This document shows positions 1-8,123 of a stretch of DNA of 64,000 bases, piece after piece (positions within the stretch are counted from its first letter, which is position 1; each line of letters starts with the position of its first letter). The notes under the pieces are model-generated. The model searched no databases and had not been told where the DNA came from. It was given only the letters and a program-made list of their open reading frames with translations. The DNA is taken from positions 1 to 64,000 of the forward strand of contig NZ_JBDZDS010000002.1 in the NCBI RefSeq assembly GCF_040045035.1, in the 5' to 3' direction. Source of the DNA: Pseudaminobacter sp040045035 (GTDB lineage: Bacteria; Pseudomonadota; Alphaproteobacteria; Rhizobiales; Rhizobiaceae). Made by a program: the position numbers and the translations under genes.

Positions 1-123
1 AATAACGCCATGTCGATCACTCCATAGCCCCCGCTGAAAACACGCGGGGCAAGGTTCAAACATGGGTCACTTCTCGATGGAAATATTCGCTAATCCCGGG
101 TCAGTTCCTGGCGGAAATCAACA
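1..123. mobile_element. Terminal part of an IS21-family insertion sequence
   Basis: Read leftward from base 123 the sequence starts TGTTGATTTCCGCCAGGAAC and then carries two spaced copies of a TGACCC box, one near 100 and one near 65. IS21-family ends are known for a 5' TGTTGATT start followed by such repeats upstream of istA or downstream of istB. Only this end is in the window, so the transposase genes would lie to the left. Assignment to the family is from remembered consensus, not from a search. Confidence 0.6.
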
Positions 124-1128
124 CCGCGTGGGCTCTACGAACTCCAAGAAGGCAAGCGCATTTCGATAATAGGTGAAATCAGAACTGTCAGGCTCGGCTC
201 GGGCAAATAGCAAGCGACAATCGAACTCCAAAGATTCGATCTTAGAAAATGCTGCAAGTATCTCTGGCCGCAACGCTCGCTGTATCGCATCGCCAAGAAC
301 TTCCCAGTGGTCCCTGAGGTAGTATACCTGCAGTAGCGCGATTACCTCATCAACAAACGACATCGAATGCGCTTTTCTAATAAAGGCTCCGATGTCATTT
401 TCCGACATCGGGCAGGGCGCAATGTTGTGCAATGGTAGCCACTGGCGAAAATCATCATCGTCTGCCACATATTTCTTCAGCAGCAAGAGGCGGGTGTTCA
501 TGCCGGTGAAATATGGAAAACGTGGATCAATTGATTCGAGCGCGGTAAAGTAGGGGAGCGAGAATTTTTGATGTTCGACGATTTGACTAATAGCTTCGAA
601 GGCGGGATGGGATTCGATCTGTTCATCTTCCCGTGAAATCACATAGGCAAGTTTGCGTGCGAGATAATTTGATGCGCCCCAGCGGTCAGCAAACACCTGC
701 AGCGCATTGAGCGCATCGTTGACGTCTGCTTGAGGGAGCGGCGCTAGGGACATGATCGAACCAATGACCTCAATGGCGTTTGCCGGCCAGCCATTGATGC
801 GTCCGATAGCGAATTGAACCTCCCTCGGTGGCGAGATTGGATCTAGACCATGCCTCGCGAGCAAGTTTCGATATTTCCCGTTGAGATTGCTAAAGGGCAT
901 CGATCCTCGTTTCCCAAGGAGGATCTCAATGGCCAAAGCCAGATCGCCGGTCGACGCTTGAGCGCGAATTAGGTTAATCTCGCTAGCATCGAGTTTCTGC
1001 TTTCGGCGTGACACGATCCCACGGAGCGCATTGCGTGTCTCGGAGCATTTGACTTCGCCGATCCGGGAGTAGACAACCTGCGGATTCTGCATTCGGTCTG
1101 AAGGTCGCGGAAATGTAGACTTGGCCAC
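118..1128 (-). CDS. Unknown protein whose end is supplied by an IS21 terminus
   Basis: I do not recognise this 336-residue protein. It starts at a GTG preceded by GGAA at a good distance. It looks soluble and mostly alpha-helical, with no signal peptide and no clear membrane segment; the N-terminal 50 residues are basic. Its DNA is visibly poorer in GC than the core genes to the right, which suggests transfer. The last codons, TGT TGA, are the first six bases of the IS21 terminus, so the natural C-terminus was probably lost when the element inserted. It may be a truncated gene rather than a whole one. No function can be assigned. Confidence 0.55.
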   Translation of the reverse strand: MAKSTFPRPSDRMQNPQVVYSRIGEVKCSETRNALRGIVSRRKQKLDASEINLIRAQASTGDLALAIEILLGKRGSMPFSNLNGKYRNLLARHGLDPISPPREVQFAIGRINGWPANAIEVIGSIMSLAPLPQADVNDALNALQVFADRWGASNYLARKLAYVISREDEQIESHPAFEAISQIVEHQKFSLPYFTALESIDPRFPYFTGMNTRLLLLKKYVADDDDFRQWLPLHNIAPCPMSENDIGAFIRKAHSMSFVDEVIALLQVYYLRDHWEVLGDAIQRALRPEILAAFSKIESLEFDCRLLFARAEPDSSDFTYYRNALAFLEFVEPTRC

Positions 1129-1698
1129 TCAATTTCCTTCAAAAAATCGCGACGACTGTGAACGACTCTTTTTGAAGTGTGAAGTAGTTGTGTAAGCAGG
1201 GCGAGAGCACTTTGGCTAAATCACCATAAAAATATCCTGGTTTCGGCCGCTACAGCAGCTGCGCGCCCCGTTTAAGCTTCTGTTTCCATCAATCGGCTCC
1301 ATTAGAACGTCATGCGGAGCTGGTGACCCATGATCTCCAATCACCAGATTACGCGAGAAGCAGGAGCGCCTGCTGTGAGCTCCTTTGCGGAGCCGTTTTG
1401 CATCCTACCGGCGCCCATTCATCCAAACCGTCTCTCGCTATGCAGGTCCTGTAAACATCTGGTGTCCACGGGCCGAACCTAACGAACCCCCAGCGAAAGG
1501 AACCGCCACGTCAAGAGGCTAGGTCTGCCCACCGCCTAACCTCGACATGGAACTGTGGGGAAGGATGTATTACGAGCAGGTATGCGGCGTTAGCGCATTG
1601 ATTGCCAATGTCTATTTCAACGTCTCATAAGGGTGGAGAGTGGTCCTCGCGGTGTCGACAGCGAAGATGCCGCCGCCGACTGTGTCCGCTCCATCGAT
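1129..1698. other. No gene seen
   Basis: This stretch holds only short random frames in all six readings. It lies between a gene cut by an IS and a decayed regulator, so it is probably scar sequence. The upstream region and promoter of the leftward gene at 118-1128 must lie at its left edge, but no convincing -35/-10 pair stood out. Confidence 0.5.
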
Positions 1699-2045
1699 TT
1701 AGTTGATCGGAATCCAGAATTCGACCTGACCGAAACCGCTCTCAGAATCGAAACGCCGCCACTGCGCCGGAATACCCTCGTTGGTCTCGAAGGTGTAGCG
1801 GTCGCCAATGCGAGCAATTAGCAGGGATTGCGAGGGCCTTCTGGCTCAACGAGAAGGTTGTGATCCACCCTGATCGGCTCCAAAAGTTCTAGGTTTTCGA
1901 AATAACCTTGGGCGGGCACTTGCTCGGGCGTGAGGCCGAAGTGATCGCGGAAGGCCTCGTGGAAGCTGTAACTTGCGTCCAGTGCCACGATTAGAATGTC
2001 TGGTGCGCCGCCGAAATGCGCTCGCGCAGCCTCGCCCAAGGCCAA
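1699..2045 (-). pseudogene. Decayed AraC-family regulator with GyrI-like domain
   Basis: Two reading frames join to one recognisable family. Bases 2045-1818 read ALDASYSFHEAFRDHFGLTP, the second helix-turn-helix of AraC regulators, then LELLEPIRVD, the linker to the effector domain. A frameshift follows. The next frame, bases 1821-1699, reads LIARIGDRYTFETNEGIPAQ and ends GQVEFWIPIN before TAA, which are the start and end of a GyrI-like effector-binding domain with most of its middle deleted. The first helix-turn-helix is not visible upstream. It cannot make a working regulator. Family assignment rests on recalled motifs. Confidence 0.65.
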
Positions 2046-2505
2046 GGCCGCCCCCCAGCTCTCCCGGGGAGATCAACGTGCAGTACAAGACCGCCCGGGT
2101 GCTGCCCTGACGCCGGTTCACGCCACCCATCGACGCTTTGACCTCATCGGAGATCCTTAACGTTTGGCTCCGACCACGTACCTTCAATGACGTAGACCGA
2201 TAACCAGGCTCATAATCGGCGATGACCTTGTCGACGGGGTTGCTCTGGTCGCGAATTTCCGCCTGCGATCTCGACAGTTCCTCAAGCCATTCGGTCAACT
2301 CGGCGCCCTACAGCTTCGATTCCTGCGCAACACCCATTTCCAGCCTGCTCCCTTTCGCTTGGGACAGGATAGACTAGCTCCCTTAGGAGATCTGGTGGCC
2401 TATGCTACCTGATGCCGCAATGTCGGTTACACGCGTGCGAGGTTTATGTTTAGCCTTATGTTTTTGGGTGATTTCCTAAAAAATGTCAATAAAATCAAAG
2501 ACATA

Positions 2506-2595
2506 TGGCGGAGGGAGTGGGATTCGAACCCACGGTGACATCACTGCCACGCCGGTTTTCAAGACCGGTGCCTTAAACCGCTCGGCCATCCCTCC
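2506..2595 (-). tRNA. tRNA-Ser (anticodon TGA)
   Basis: Reverse-strand cloverleaf starting GGAGGGATGGCCGAG and closing with CTCCCTCC-G-CCA, with the CCA encoded. The anticodon stem CCGGT/ACCGG holds the loop CTTGAAA, anticodon TGA, so it reads UCA and other UCN codons. It has the long class II variable arm, as serine tRNAs do. The T arm carries GGTTCGAATCC. It is a classic integration target, and insertion-sequence debris starts about 300 bases away. Confidence 0.95.
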
Positions 2596-2678
2596 GGTCG
2601 TCTGGTTGCGCACAACTCTCTCGTCCGCGAATTCTACCTTTCGCCGCAACCACTCGGGGCGTACAACCAGTTTGGGCT

Positions 2679-2706
2679 TTTATAGTCCCGCGGAACGCTT
2701 CGTCAA
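2679..2706 (-). promoter_or_regulatory. Likely promoter of tRNA-Ser
   Basis: On the minus strand a TTGACG box (2706-2701) and a TATAAA box (2684-2679) are separated by 16 bases, about 85 bases ahead of the tRNA-Ser 5' end. This matches the housekeeping sigma factor consensus closely. Confidence 0.6.
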
Positions 2707-2889
2707 TGTGCGTCACCGCCGCGGCTGGAATTGTTTGCATATAACAACGAAAGCTAGCTGAAATCGTCGCGGCACACGGCGTCCCCGGCTGACGCAAGCG
2801 TTCTGGTTGGCGTGATATGCCTGCCGGATCGGGACGACTGCGGCATGGGCTTCTAGGACCGCAGCAGCACGGGATGATCTCCCAAGGAG

Positions 2890-2944
2890 TGGTGTAGCTG
2901 GCTGGTTGGTCACCGGTGTTTTTCCGGTAGGGTCGGGTTGTTGA
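2890..2944 (+). mobile_element. Possible left edge of an IS256-family element
   Basis: The bases just left of the IS3 element continue directly, across it, into the leader of the broken IS256-type transposase at 4247 once one TTGA copy is removed. The exact left end of this older element is not determined; about 2890 is a guess from its character (TGTAGCTGGCTGGTTGGTC). Confidence 0.3.
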
Positions 2945-2982
2945 TGACGTTGCCCCTTTGACTTGATCCGGATTGAAGTTCG
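2945..2982 (+). repeat. Left inverted repeat of the IS3 element
   Basis: It pairs with 4180-4216: both start TGACGTTGCCCC when read inward, share ATCC near base 21-25 and end GTTCG. The preceding TTGA at 2941-2944 is the target duplication. Confidence 0.85.
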
Positions 2983-3008
2983 TTCGGGCCCAAAGAGAGG
3001 ACCAGAAC

Positions 3009-3275
3009 ATGAAACGCAGCCGCTTCTCGGATGAGCAGATCATCGGGATTTTGAAGGAACACGAGGCCGGGGTCTCGGTCGCGGATTTGTGCCGCAAGCA
3101 TGGCGTGAGCGATGCCTCGATCTACAAATGGAAGGCCAAATTCGGTGGCATGGACGTGTCCGAGGCGAAGCGTCTGAAGCGCCTGGAGGATGAGAACACA
3201 CGCCTGAAGCGGCTTCTCGCCGATGCCATGCTCGACACTGCGGCCCTGAAAGATCTGTTGGGAAAGAAGTGGTGA
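3009..3275 (+). CDS. IS3-family transposase OrfA
   Basis: An 88-residue helix-turn-helix protein starting MKRSRFSDEQIIGILKEHEA. The fold reads as the HTH_Tnp_1 domain (residues 5-45, with the recognition helix around GVSDASIYKWKAKFGG) followed by a leucine-zipper-like coiled coil (RLKRLEDENTRLKRLLADA). It binds the element's ends and is the N-terminal half of the OrfAB transposase. The ATG at 3009 fits family length; an upstream in-frame extension reaches into the inverted repeat and is unlikely. The gene ends seven bases inside orfB, and a purine-rich GGAAAGAAG run just before the stop could serve a -1 frameshift. Confidence 0.93.
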   Translation: MKRSRFSDEQIIGILKEHEAGVSVADLCRKHGVSDASIYKWKAKFGGMDVSEAKRLKRLEDENTRLKRLLADAMLDTAALKDLLGKKW

Positions 3276-4198
3276 CGCCCGCAGCCAGGCGGAACGCTGT
3301 CGCGCATCTGAAGGCTGCCTTCGGGATGAGCGAACGGCGGGCGTGTAAAGCCATCGGCTGTTGCCGCATGACGGTGCGCTACGAGACCACGCGGCCCGAT
3401 GATCGCGCGCTTCGGGAGCGGATGCGGGAGATCGCGCGCGAGCGCCGGCGCTTCGGCTATCGACGTCTGCACGTCCTGCGCAAGCGCGAGGGCCATGTTG
3501 TGAACCACAAGAAGCTGTTCCGGCTTTACCGCGAAGAGAAGCTGGCGGTGCGTCGTCGTGGCGGGCGCAAGCGGGCGATCGGGACCAGGGCCCCCATGCT
3601 GGTGCCCTTGCAGCCGAACGAGCGCTGGTCGCTGGACTTCGTGTCCGATCAGCTCACCGACGGCCGGCGCTTCCGCATCCTGGCCGTGGTCGACGACTGC
3701 ACGCGCGAGAGCCTGGCGCTGGTTGCCGACACATCGCTGTCGGGCCTGCGGGTGGCGCGCGAGTTGAACCGCCTCATCGCCGAACGCGGCAAGCCGAAGA
3801 TGATCGTCAGCGACAACGGCAGCGAGTTCACCAGCAATGCCATCCTGGCCTGGGCCGATCAGGCGCGTCTCGAGTGGCACTACATCGCGCCGGGCAAGCC
3901 GATGCAAAACGGCTTCATCGAGAGCTTCAACGGCCGCCTGCGCGATGAGTTGCTCAACGAGACGCTGTTCTCCTCGCTGGCTCAGGCCCGCGCGGCGCTG
4001 AACATCTGGCGGACGGACTACAACGCCGCGCGCCCGCACTCACAGCTCGGCTGGCAGACGCCCGACGAGTTCGCACTGACCTTCCACACGCCTCGGGCCT
4101 TGGCGCTGCGCAATGCGAAAAGCTCCGCGCCAACGCCCGCCGCTTCACCCGCCCATCAGGGCAAAACCAACGCCGGAAACGAACTCAAAACTGGATAA
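3269..4198 (+). CDS. IS3-family transposase OrfB (DDE integrase core)
   Basis: A 309-residue catalytic half of the transposase. Residues 1-90 hold the HTH_21-type region (MSERRACKAIGCCRMTVRYE, then ERRRFGYRRLHVLRKREG). The rve integrase core runs from about residue 105 to 270 and shows the DDE triad: first D in RWSLDFVSD, second in MIVSDNGSEFTSNA, E in MQNGFIESFNGRLRDE, 35 residues after the second D. The start is a GTG inside the end of orfA; in this family OrfB is mostly made as a frameshift fusion OrfAB. No stop or frameshift is seen in it, so the element could be active. A decayed relative lies at 50388-50802. Confidence 0.93.
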   Translation: MVTPAARRNAVAHLKAAFGMSERRACKAIGCCRMTVRYETTRPDDRALRERMREIARERRRFGYRRLHVLRKREGHVVNHKKLFRLYREEKLAVRRRGGRKRAIGTRAPMLVPLQPNERWSLDFVSDQLTDGRRFRILAVVDDCTRESLALVADTSLSGLRVARELNRLIAERGKPKMIVSDNGSEFTSNAILAWADQARLEWHYIAPGKPMQNGFIESFNGRLRDELLNETLFSSLAQARAALNIWRTDYNAARPHSQLGWQTPDEFALTFHTPRALALRNAKSSAPTPAASPAHQGKTNAGNELKTG

Positions 4199-4216
4199 AA
4201 CCTGGGGGCAACGTCA
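4180..4216 (-). repeat. Right inverted repeat of the IS3 element
   Basis: Partner of 2945-2982. It starts 18 bases before the orfB stop region ends and is followed at 4217-4220 by the second TTGA copy. Confidence 0.85.
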
Positions 4217-4246
4217 TTGAAGACCAACCTGATGGAAAGACCAGCG

Positions 4247-4393
4247 ATGACCGACGACATGAAGAACCTGCGCTCGCTCGTTGAGAAGAGCGCCGACGCT
4301 GATTTGCTGCGCGCGATGATTGGCTTCGCCGCCGAGAAGTTGATGGCGCTGGAGGTCGGCACGAAGACGGACGCGGGCTACGGCGAGAAGAAT
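4247..4393 (+). pseudogene. N-terminal stub of an IS256-family transposase
   Basis: The frame opens MTDDMKNLRSLVEKSADADL and continues through LLRAMIGFAAEKLMALEVG to YGEK, which is the standard start of the mutator/IS256 transposases common in rhizobia (usual length about 400 residues). After about 49 residues the similarity stops abruptly and the frame runs into unrelated sequence. The catalytic DDE part is absent. The IS3 element at 2945-4216 sits immediately upstream and has also separated the stub from its own left end. Confidence 0.75.
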
Positions 4394-4719
4394 GCCTTCG
4401 CCGTCCTTTTCAAGGCGATGAAGCTTCCACGCCGGCAGCGCCGTTTCCAACAGGAGCAGCGCGGCGTCCAATTGAGTCAAGGAGGGCAACCGATCATAGG
4501 GAAACGAGATAGTCCGCCCGGCACTTTCATGCGGAATTGCATAAGGGCTCGACCTCGGCGGAGGTGCCGCCGGTTCGGCGGCGGAGATGCAAGGTATTTG
4601 CAAGTTGCGGCGCTGGAACTCGTACACTGCGTCCGCAACGGTTACTTGACGGGCGTCGACTTTGCACGCTACGGCGTGCGTCTCGGCGGGGAAGCTGACA
4701 ACGCGAAGGGTGCCGACGG
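4394..4719. other. No intact gene; junction sequence before the TerC-type gene
   Basis: This follows the IS256 stub. On the minus strand about 35 residues around 4500-4395 (PYDRLPSLTQLDAALLLLET) have coding character but open from and close into noise, so may be a relic of another gene. The right part must contain the promoter of the gene at 4720. I looked for a yybP-ykoY-type manganese riboswitch, often found before TerC genes, and saw no convincing one. Confidence 0.35.
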
Positions 4720-5364
4720 ATGGAAGTTTTCACGGCCGCGGGCTTCACGGCGTTGCTGCAGGTCATTGCCATCGATCTGGTGCTTGCCGGCGACAATGCC
4801 ATCGTCATCGGCCTCGCCGCGGCGGGCCTGCCCGCCGATCAGCGCAAGAAGGCCATCCTGATCGGCGTCGCGGCCGCAACCATCCTGCGCATCATCTTTG
4901 CTGCCCTTACCATCCAGCTTCTGGAGATCCTGGGCCTGCTGCTGATGGGCGGCATCCTTCTCTTGTGGGTCTGCTGGAAGATGTGGCGGGAATTGCGCGT
5001 CTCGCATGCCGAACAGGCCGCCGCGCTCGAAGAAGTCGAGGGCTTAGCTGATGTTGCGACCAACGGACGACCACGCAAGACCTTGGCCCAGGCCGCTATC
5101 CAGATCGTCGTTGCCGACGTTTCGATGTCGCTGGACAACGTGCTTGCCGTTGCCGGGGCGGCTCGCGACCATTTCACCGTCCTCGTCATTGGCCTCATCC
5201 TTTCGGTTGCATTGATGGGCCTGGCGGCAAACTTCATCGCCAAGCTGCTCAACCGCTACCCGTGGATCGCCTATATCGGCCTGCTGATCATCTTCTACGT
5301 GGCACTGGACATGATCTATCGCGGCTACATGGACCTGTCGCCGTTTCTGCCAGACCCGCTCTGA
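4720..5364 (+). CDS. TerC/YjbE-family integral membrane protein
   Basis: A 214-residue protein of about seven hydrophobic segments. The TerC family pattern is clear: acidic DLVLAGDNA in the first helix (D19, D25, N26) and a mirrored DVSMSLDN around residues 130-137, which together are thought to line a metal path. Members export manganese or are linked to tellurite resistance or to metallation of exported enzymes; the substrate here is not shown by the sequence. It stands alone between insertion-sequence debris and rimO, about 195 bases apart. ATG at 4720 begins right at the first membrane helix. Confidence 0.85.
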   Translation: MEVFTAAGFTALLQVIAIDLVLAGDNAIVIGLAAAGLPADQRKKAILIGVAAATILRIIFAALTIQLLEILGLLLMGGILLLWVCWKMWRELRVSHAEQAAALEEVEGLADVATNGRPRKTLAQAAIQIVVADVSMSLDNVLAVAGAARDHFTVLVIGLILSVALMGLAANFIAKLLNRYPWIAYIGLLIIFYVALDMIYRGYMDLSPFLPDPL

Positions 5365-5559
5365 GCCGGGATTTGCGACGGAATCGGTATTGCGGAACCG
5401 ATTCCATTGCGGAAGAAACTGTGATATTGCGCCGCCAACTTGCGAGTCCGCATTGTCCATGAATGGGCCTGGGCGGGCTCCTTCATGTCTCTCAGCGCGC
5501 TTCTTCGACGACAGTTTCGGCTGCCGGGATACGTGCTCCAGAATCCGGAAGTCTGCCAC

Positions 5560-6873
5560 ATGTCCTCGCCTTGCGTCAGTTTCGTCAGCCTCGGATGCCC
5601 CAAAGCCCTTGTGGACTCCGAGCGCATCATCACCAGGCTTCGCGCCGAAGGCTATGAGATCTCGCGCAAGCATGATGGCGCCGACCTCGTCGTGGTCAAC
5701 ACCTGCGGCTTCCTCGATTCCGCCCGCGACGAATCTCTCGAGGCCATCGGCACCGCCCTCAAGGAAAACGGCAAGGTCATCGTTACCGGCTGTATGGGCG
5801 CAACGCCGGAACTGATCCGGGAAAAGCATCCCAACGTGCTCGCCATCACCGGCCCGCAGGCCTATGAGAGCGTCATGGCGGCGGTTCATGAGGCTGCACC
5901 TCCGGTACACGACCCCTTCGTCGACCTGCTGCCGCCGCAAGGCGTCAAGCTCACGCCCCGTCACTACGCCTATCTGAAGATTTCTGAGGGCTGCAACAAC
6001 CGCTGCACCTTCTGCATCATCCCTGCCCTGCGCGGCGATCTCGTCTCGCGCCCGGCCGCCGACGTGCTTCGCGAAGCCGAAAAGCTCGCCAAGGCAGGCG
6101 TGAAGGAAATCCTCGTCATCTCGCAGGACACCAGCGCCTACGGCATCGACATCAAGTACGAAACCAGCATCTTCCAGGAGCGGGAGGTGCGGGCGAAATT
6201 CCTCGACCTGTCGAAGGAACTCGGCGAGATGGGCGTGTGGGTGCGCATGCACTATGTCTACCCCTACCCTCATGTCGCCGACGTGATCCCGCTGATGGCC
6301 GAGGGCAAGATCCTTCCCTATCTCGACATCCCCTTCCAGCACGCCTCTCCCCAGGTGCTGAAAAACATGCGCCGGCCCGCCCATGGCGAAAAGACGCTGG
6401 AGCGGATTCGTGGCTGGCGCGATGTCTGCCCGGACCTTGCCATCCGCTCGACCTTCATCGTCGGCTTCCCGGGAGAAACCGAGGAGGATTTCGAGATGCT
6501 GCTCGACTGGCTGGACGAAGCCAAGATCGACCGTGCCGGCTGCTTCAAATACGAGCCGGTAGGCGGCGCACGTTCCAACGATCTCGGCCTCGAGCAGGTG
6601 CCGGAAGAGGTGAAGGAAGCACGCTGGCACCGCTTCATGCAGCGGCAGCAGAAGATTTCGGCCGCGCAGTTGAAAAAGAAGGTCGGCAAGCGCCTGCCGG
6701 TCATCATCGACGAGAGCAACGGCCTTTCGGCGAAGGGCCGCACGAAATACGACGCGCCGGAGATCGACGGTTCGGTCCATATCCAGTCGCGCCGCCCCTT
6801 GCGCGCGGGCGACATCGTGACCGTCAAGATCGACCAGGCCGACGCCTACGATCTCTACGGCACCGCTGTCTGA
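5560..6873 (+). CDS. rimO: Ribosomal protein S12 methylthiotransferase RimO
   Basis: RimO puts a methylthio group on the conserved aspartate of ribosomal protein S12, using S-adenosylmethionine and two iron-sulfur clusters. The protein has the MTTase N-terminal domain with cysteines in SLGCPKALVDSE, NTCGFLDSA and VTGCMGA, the radical SAM motif CNNRCTFC at about residue 145, and a C-terminal TRAM region (residues 370-437). The ATG at 5560 gives 437 residues, the family length, and begins just before the conserved VSFVSLGCPK; frames open further upstream add non-conserved sequence. It ends before a two-way terminator shared with the BMP gene. Confidence 0.95.
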   Translation: MSSPCVSFVSLGCPKALVDSERIITRLRAEGYEISRKHDGADLVVVNTCGFLDSARDESLEAIGTALKENGKVIVTGCMGATPELIREKHPNVLAITGPQAYESVMAAVHEAAPPVHDPFVDLLPPQGVKLTPRHYAYLKISEGCNNRCTFCIIPALRGDLVSRPAADVLREAEKLAKAGVKEILVISQDTSAYGIDIKYETSIFQEREVRAKFLDLSKELGEMGVWVRMHYVYPYPHVADVIPLMAEGKILPYLDIPFQHASPQVLKNMRRPAHGEKTLERIRGWRDVCPDLAIRSTFIVGFPGETEEDFEMLLDWLDEAKIDRAGCFKYEPVGGARSNDLGLEQVPEEVKEARWHRFMQRQQKISAAQLKKKVGKRLPVIIDESNGLSAKGRTKYDAPEIDGSVHIQSRRPLRAGDIVTVKIDQADAYDLYGTAV

Positions 6874-6946
6874 ACTGCCGGCTGGCGCCGCCCGACGGGC
6901 TTTGCTGAGCGCCAAAGCTCCGCGACACGACCAAACCACAAACAAC

Positions 6947-6973
6947 AAAAAGGGCGCCCATGGGCGCCCTTTT
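6947..6973. terminator. Two-way terminator between rimO and the BMP gene
   Basis: A perfect stem AAAAGGGCGCCCA / TGGGCGCCCTTTT lies between two convergent genes. It has A-run and T-run on either side, so it can end transcripts from both directions. Confidence 0.85.
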
Positions 6974-6995
6974 CGTTTCTCGTATATGCAGCGTC

Positions 6996-8066
6996 TTACT
7001 GCGGCAGCTGATCGTCCACGCCCTTGACGTAGAAGTTCAGGCCCAGCAGCGTGCCGTTGTCGGCCACTTCGCCAGCCTTGAGCCACTCGGTGCCGTCCTG
7101 CTTGGTGATCGGGCCGGTGTAGGGGTTGAACTCGCCGGACTTGATCTTGGCGGTGGCTTCCTCGGCCGCCTGCTTCACGTCGTCGGGCATGTTGGTGAAG
7201 GGCGCCATGACGACGTTGCCTTCCTTCATGCCGTCCCACACGTCGTGCTGCTGCCAGGTCCCATCGATCACGGCCTTGACGCGCTTGACGTAGTACGGGC
7301 CCCAATCGTCGACGATCGCAGTGAGCTGGGTTTCCGGACCGAACTTGATCATGTCAGTGGCCTGGCCGAAGGCCTTGATGCCGCGCTCGGTGGCAACCTG
7401 CATCGGCGCGGTCGAGTCGGTGTGCTGGGTGATAATGTCGACGCCCTGGTCGATCAGCGCCTTGGCCGCATCGGCTTCCTTGCCGGCGTCATACCAGGTG
7501 TTGGCCCACACGACCTTGACCTTGAAGTCCGGATTGACCGACTGCGCTCCCAGCATGAAGGCATTGATGCCGAGCACGACTTCCGGGATCGGGAAGGATG
7601 CGATGTAGCCGGCAACGCCGGTCTTCGACATCTTGGCGGCGATGATGCCCTGGACGTAGCGGCCTTCATGGAACTTCGAGTTATAGGTCGCAACGTTCGG
7701 GTGCTCGCGCTTGTAGCCGGTGGCGTGCTCGAACTTCACGTCCGGGAACTTGCCGGCAACCTTGTTGGTCGCATCCATGAAGCCGAAGGAAGTCGCGAAA
7801 ATGATGTTGCAACCCGACCGAGCGAAGCGCTCCAGAGCGCGCTCGGCGTCCGCACCTTCCGGCACGCTTTCCAGATAGGCGGTCTCAACCTGGTCGCCCA
7901 GTTCCTTCTCGACCTGCAGCAGACCCTGATGGTGCTGGTAGGAATAGCCGAAGTCACCGATCGGGCCGACATAGATCCAGCACGCCTTGACCTTGGCCTC
8001 GGCCGCCATCGTTCCGAACGACAGAACCGCCGCTGCCGTCGCAAGCGATAGAATGGTTTTCTTCAT
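6996..8066 (-). CDS. BMP-family nucleoside-binding protein of an ABC transporter
   Basis: A periplasmic binding protein of the BmpA/PnrA family (about 356 residues), which bind purine nucleosides or related ligands. Residues 1-24 form a signal peptide (KKTILSLATAAAVLSFGTMAAEA) and the mature part starts KVKACWIYVGPIGDFGYSY. The ATG at 8066 is preferred over 8075 because AGAGG lies 9 bases ahead of it. It is the last gene of a leftward set ATPase-permease-permease-binding protein; a 57-base gap separates it from the permease. It is the likely specificity determinant of the system. A strong two-way terminator follows. Confidence 0.92.
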   Translation of the reverse strand: MKKTILSLATAAAVLSFGTMAAEAKVKACWIYVGPIGDFGYSYQHHQGLLQVEKELGDQVETAYLESVPEGADAERALERFARSGCNIIFATSFGFMDATNKVAGKFPDVKFEHATGYKREHPNVATYNSKFHEGRYVQGIIAAKMSKTGVAGYIASFPIPEVVLGINAFMLGAQSVNPDFKVKVVWANTWYDAGKEADAAKALIDQGVDIITQHTDSTAPMQVATERGIKAFGQATDMIKFGPETQLTAIVDDWGPYYVKRVKAVIDGTWQQHDVWDGMKEGNVVMAPFTNMPDDVKQAAEEATAKIKSGEFNPYTGPITKQDGTEWLKAGEVADNGTLLGLNFYVKGVDDQLPQ

Positions 8067-8123
8067 AGAGTTCATCCTCTTTTCAGGTTTGCCCGGGGGC
8101 AGGTGATCCCATTTTGTTGTCGT

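Larger units (their letters stand above)
2945..4216 (+). mobile_element. Complete IS3-family element (IS407-group-like), 1272 bp
   Basis: The element is bounded by imperfect inverted repeats of about 37 bases. The left begins TGACGTTGCCCCTTTGACTT and the right, read inward, TGACGTTGCCCCCAGGTTTT. It is flanked on both sides by TTGA (2941-2944 and 4217-4220), a 4-base target duplication as made by the IS407 group. It holds orfA and orfB overlapping by 7 bases. Intact genes, ends and duplication point to a fairly recent insertion. It landed just upstream of the start of an IS256-family transposase gene. Confidence 0.93.

Noticed and set aside
2596..2940. An integrative element attached to tRNA-Ser
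   Set aside because: No integrase gene and no repeat of the tRNA 3' end was seen in the window; only insertion-sequence debris lies nearby.
4394..4719. A yybP-ykoY manganese riboswitch before the TerC-type gene
   Set aside because: Such riboswitches often precede terC, but the conserved loop sequences were not found; the GC-rich repeats near 4557-4590 are not enough.
5044..7305. A 753-codon open frame on the minus strand
   Set aside because: It is antisense to TerC-type gene and rimO, has an amino acid make-up typical of a GC-rich shadow frame (His, Arg, Gly, Asp), and shows no family motif.
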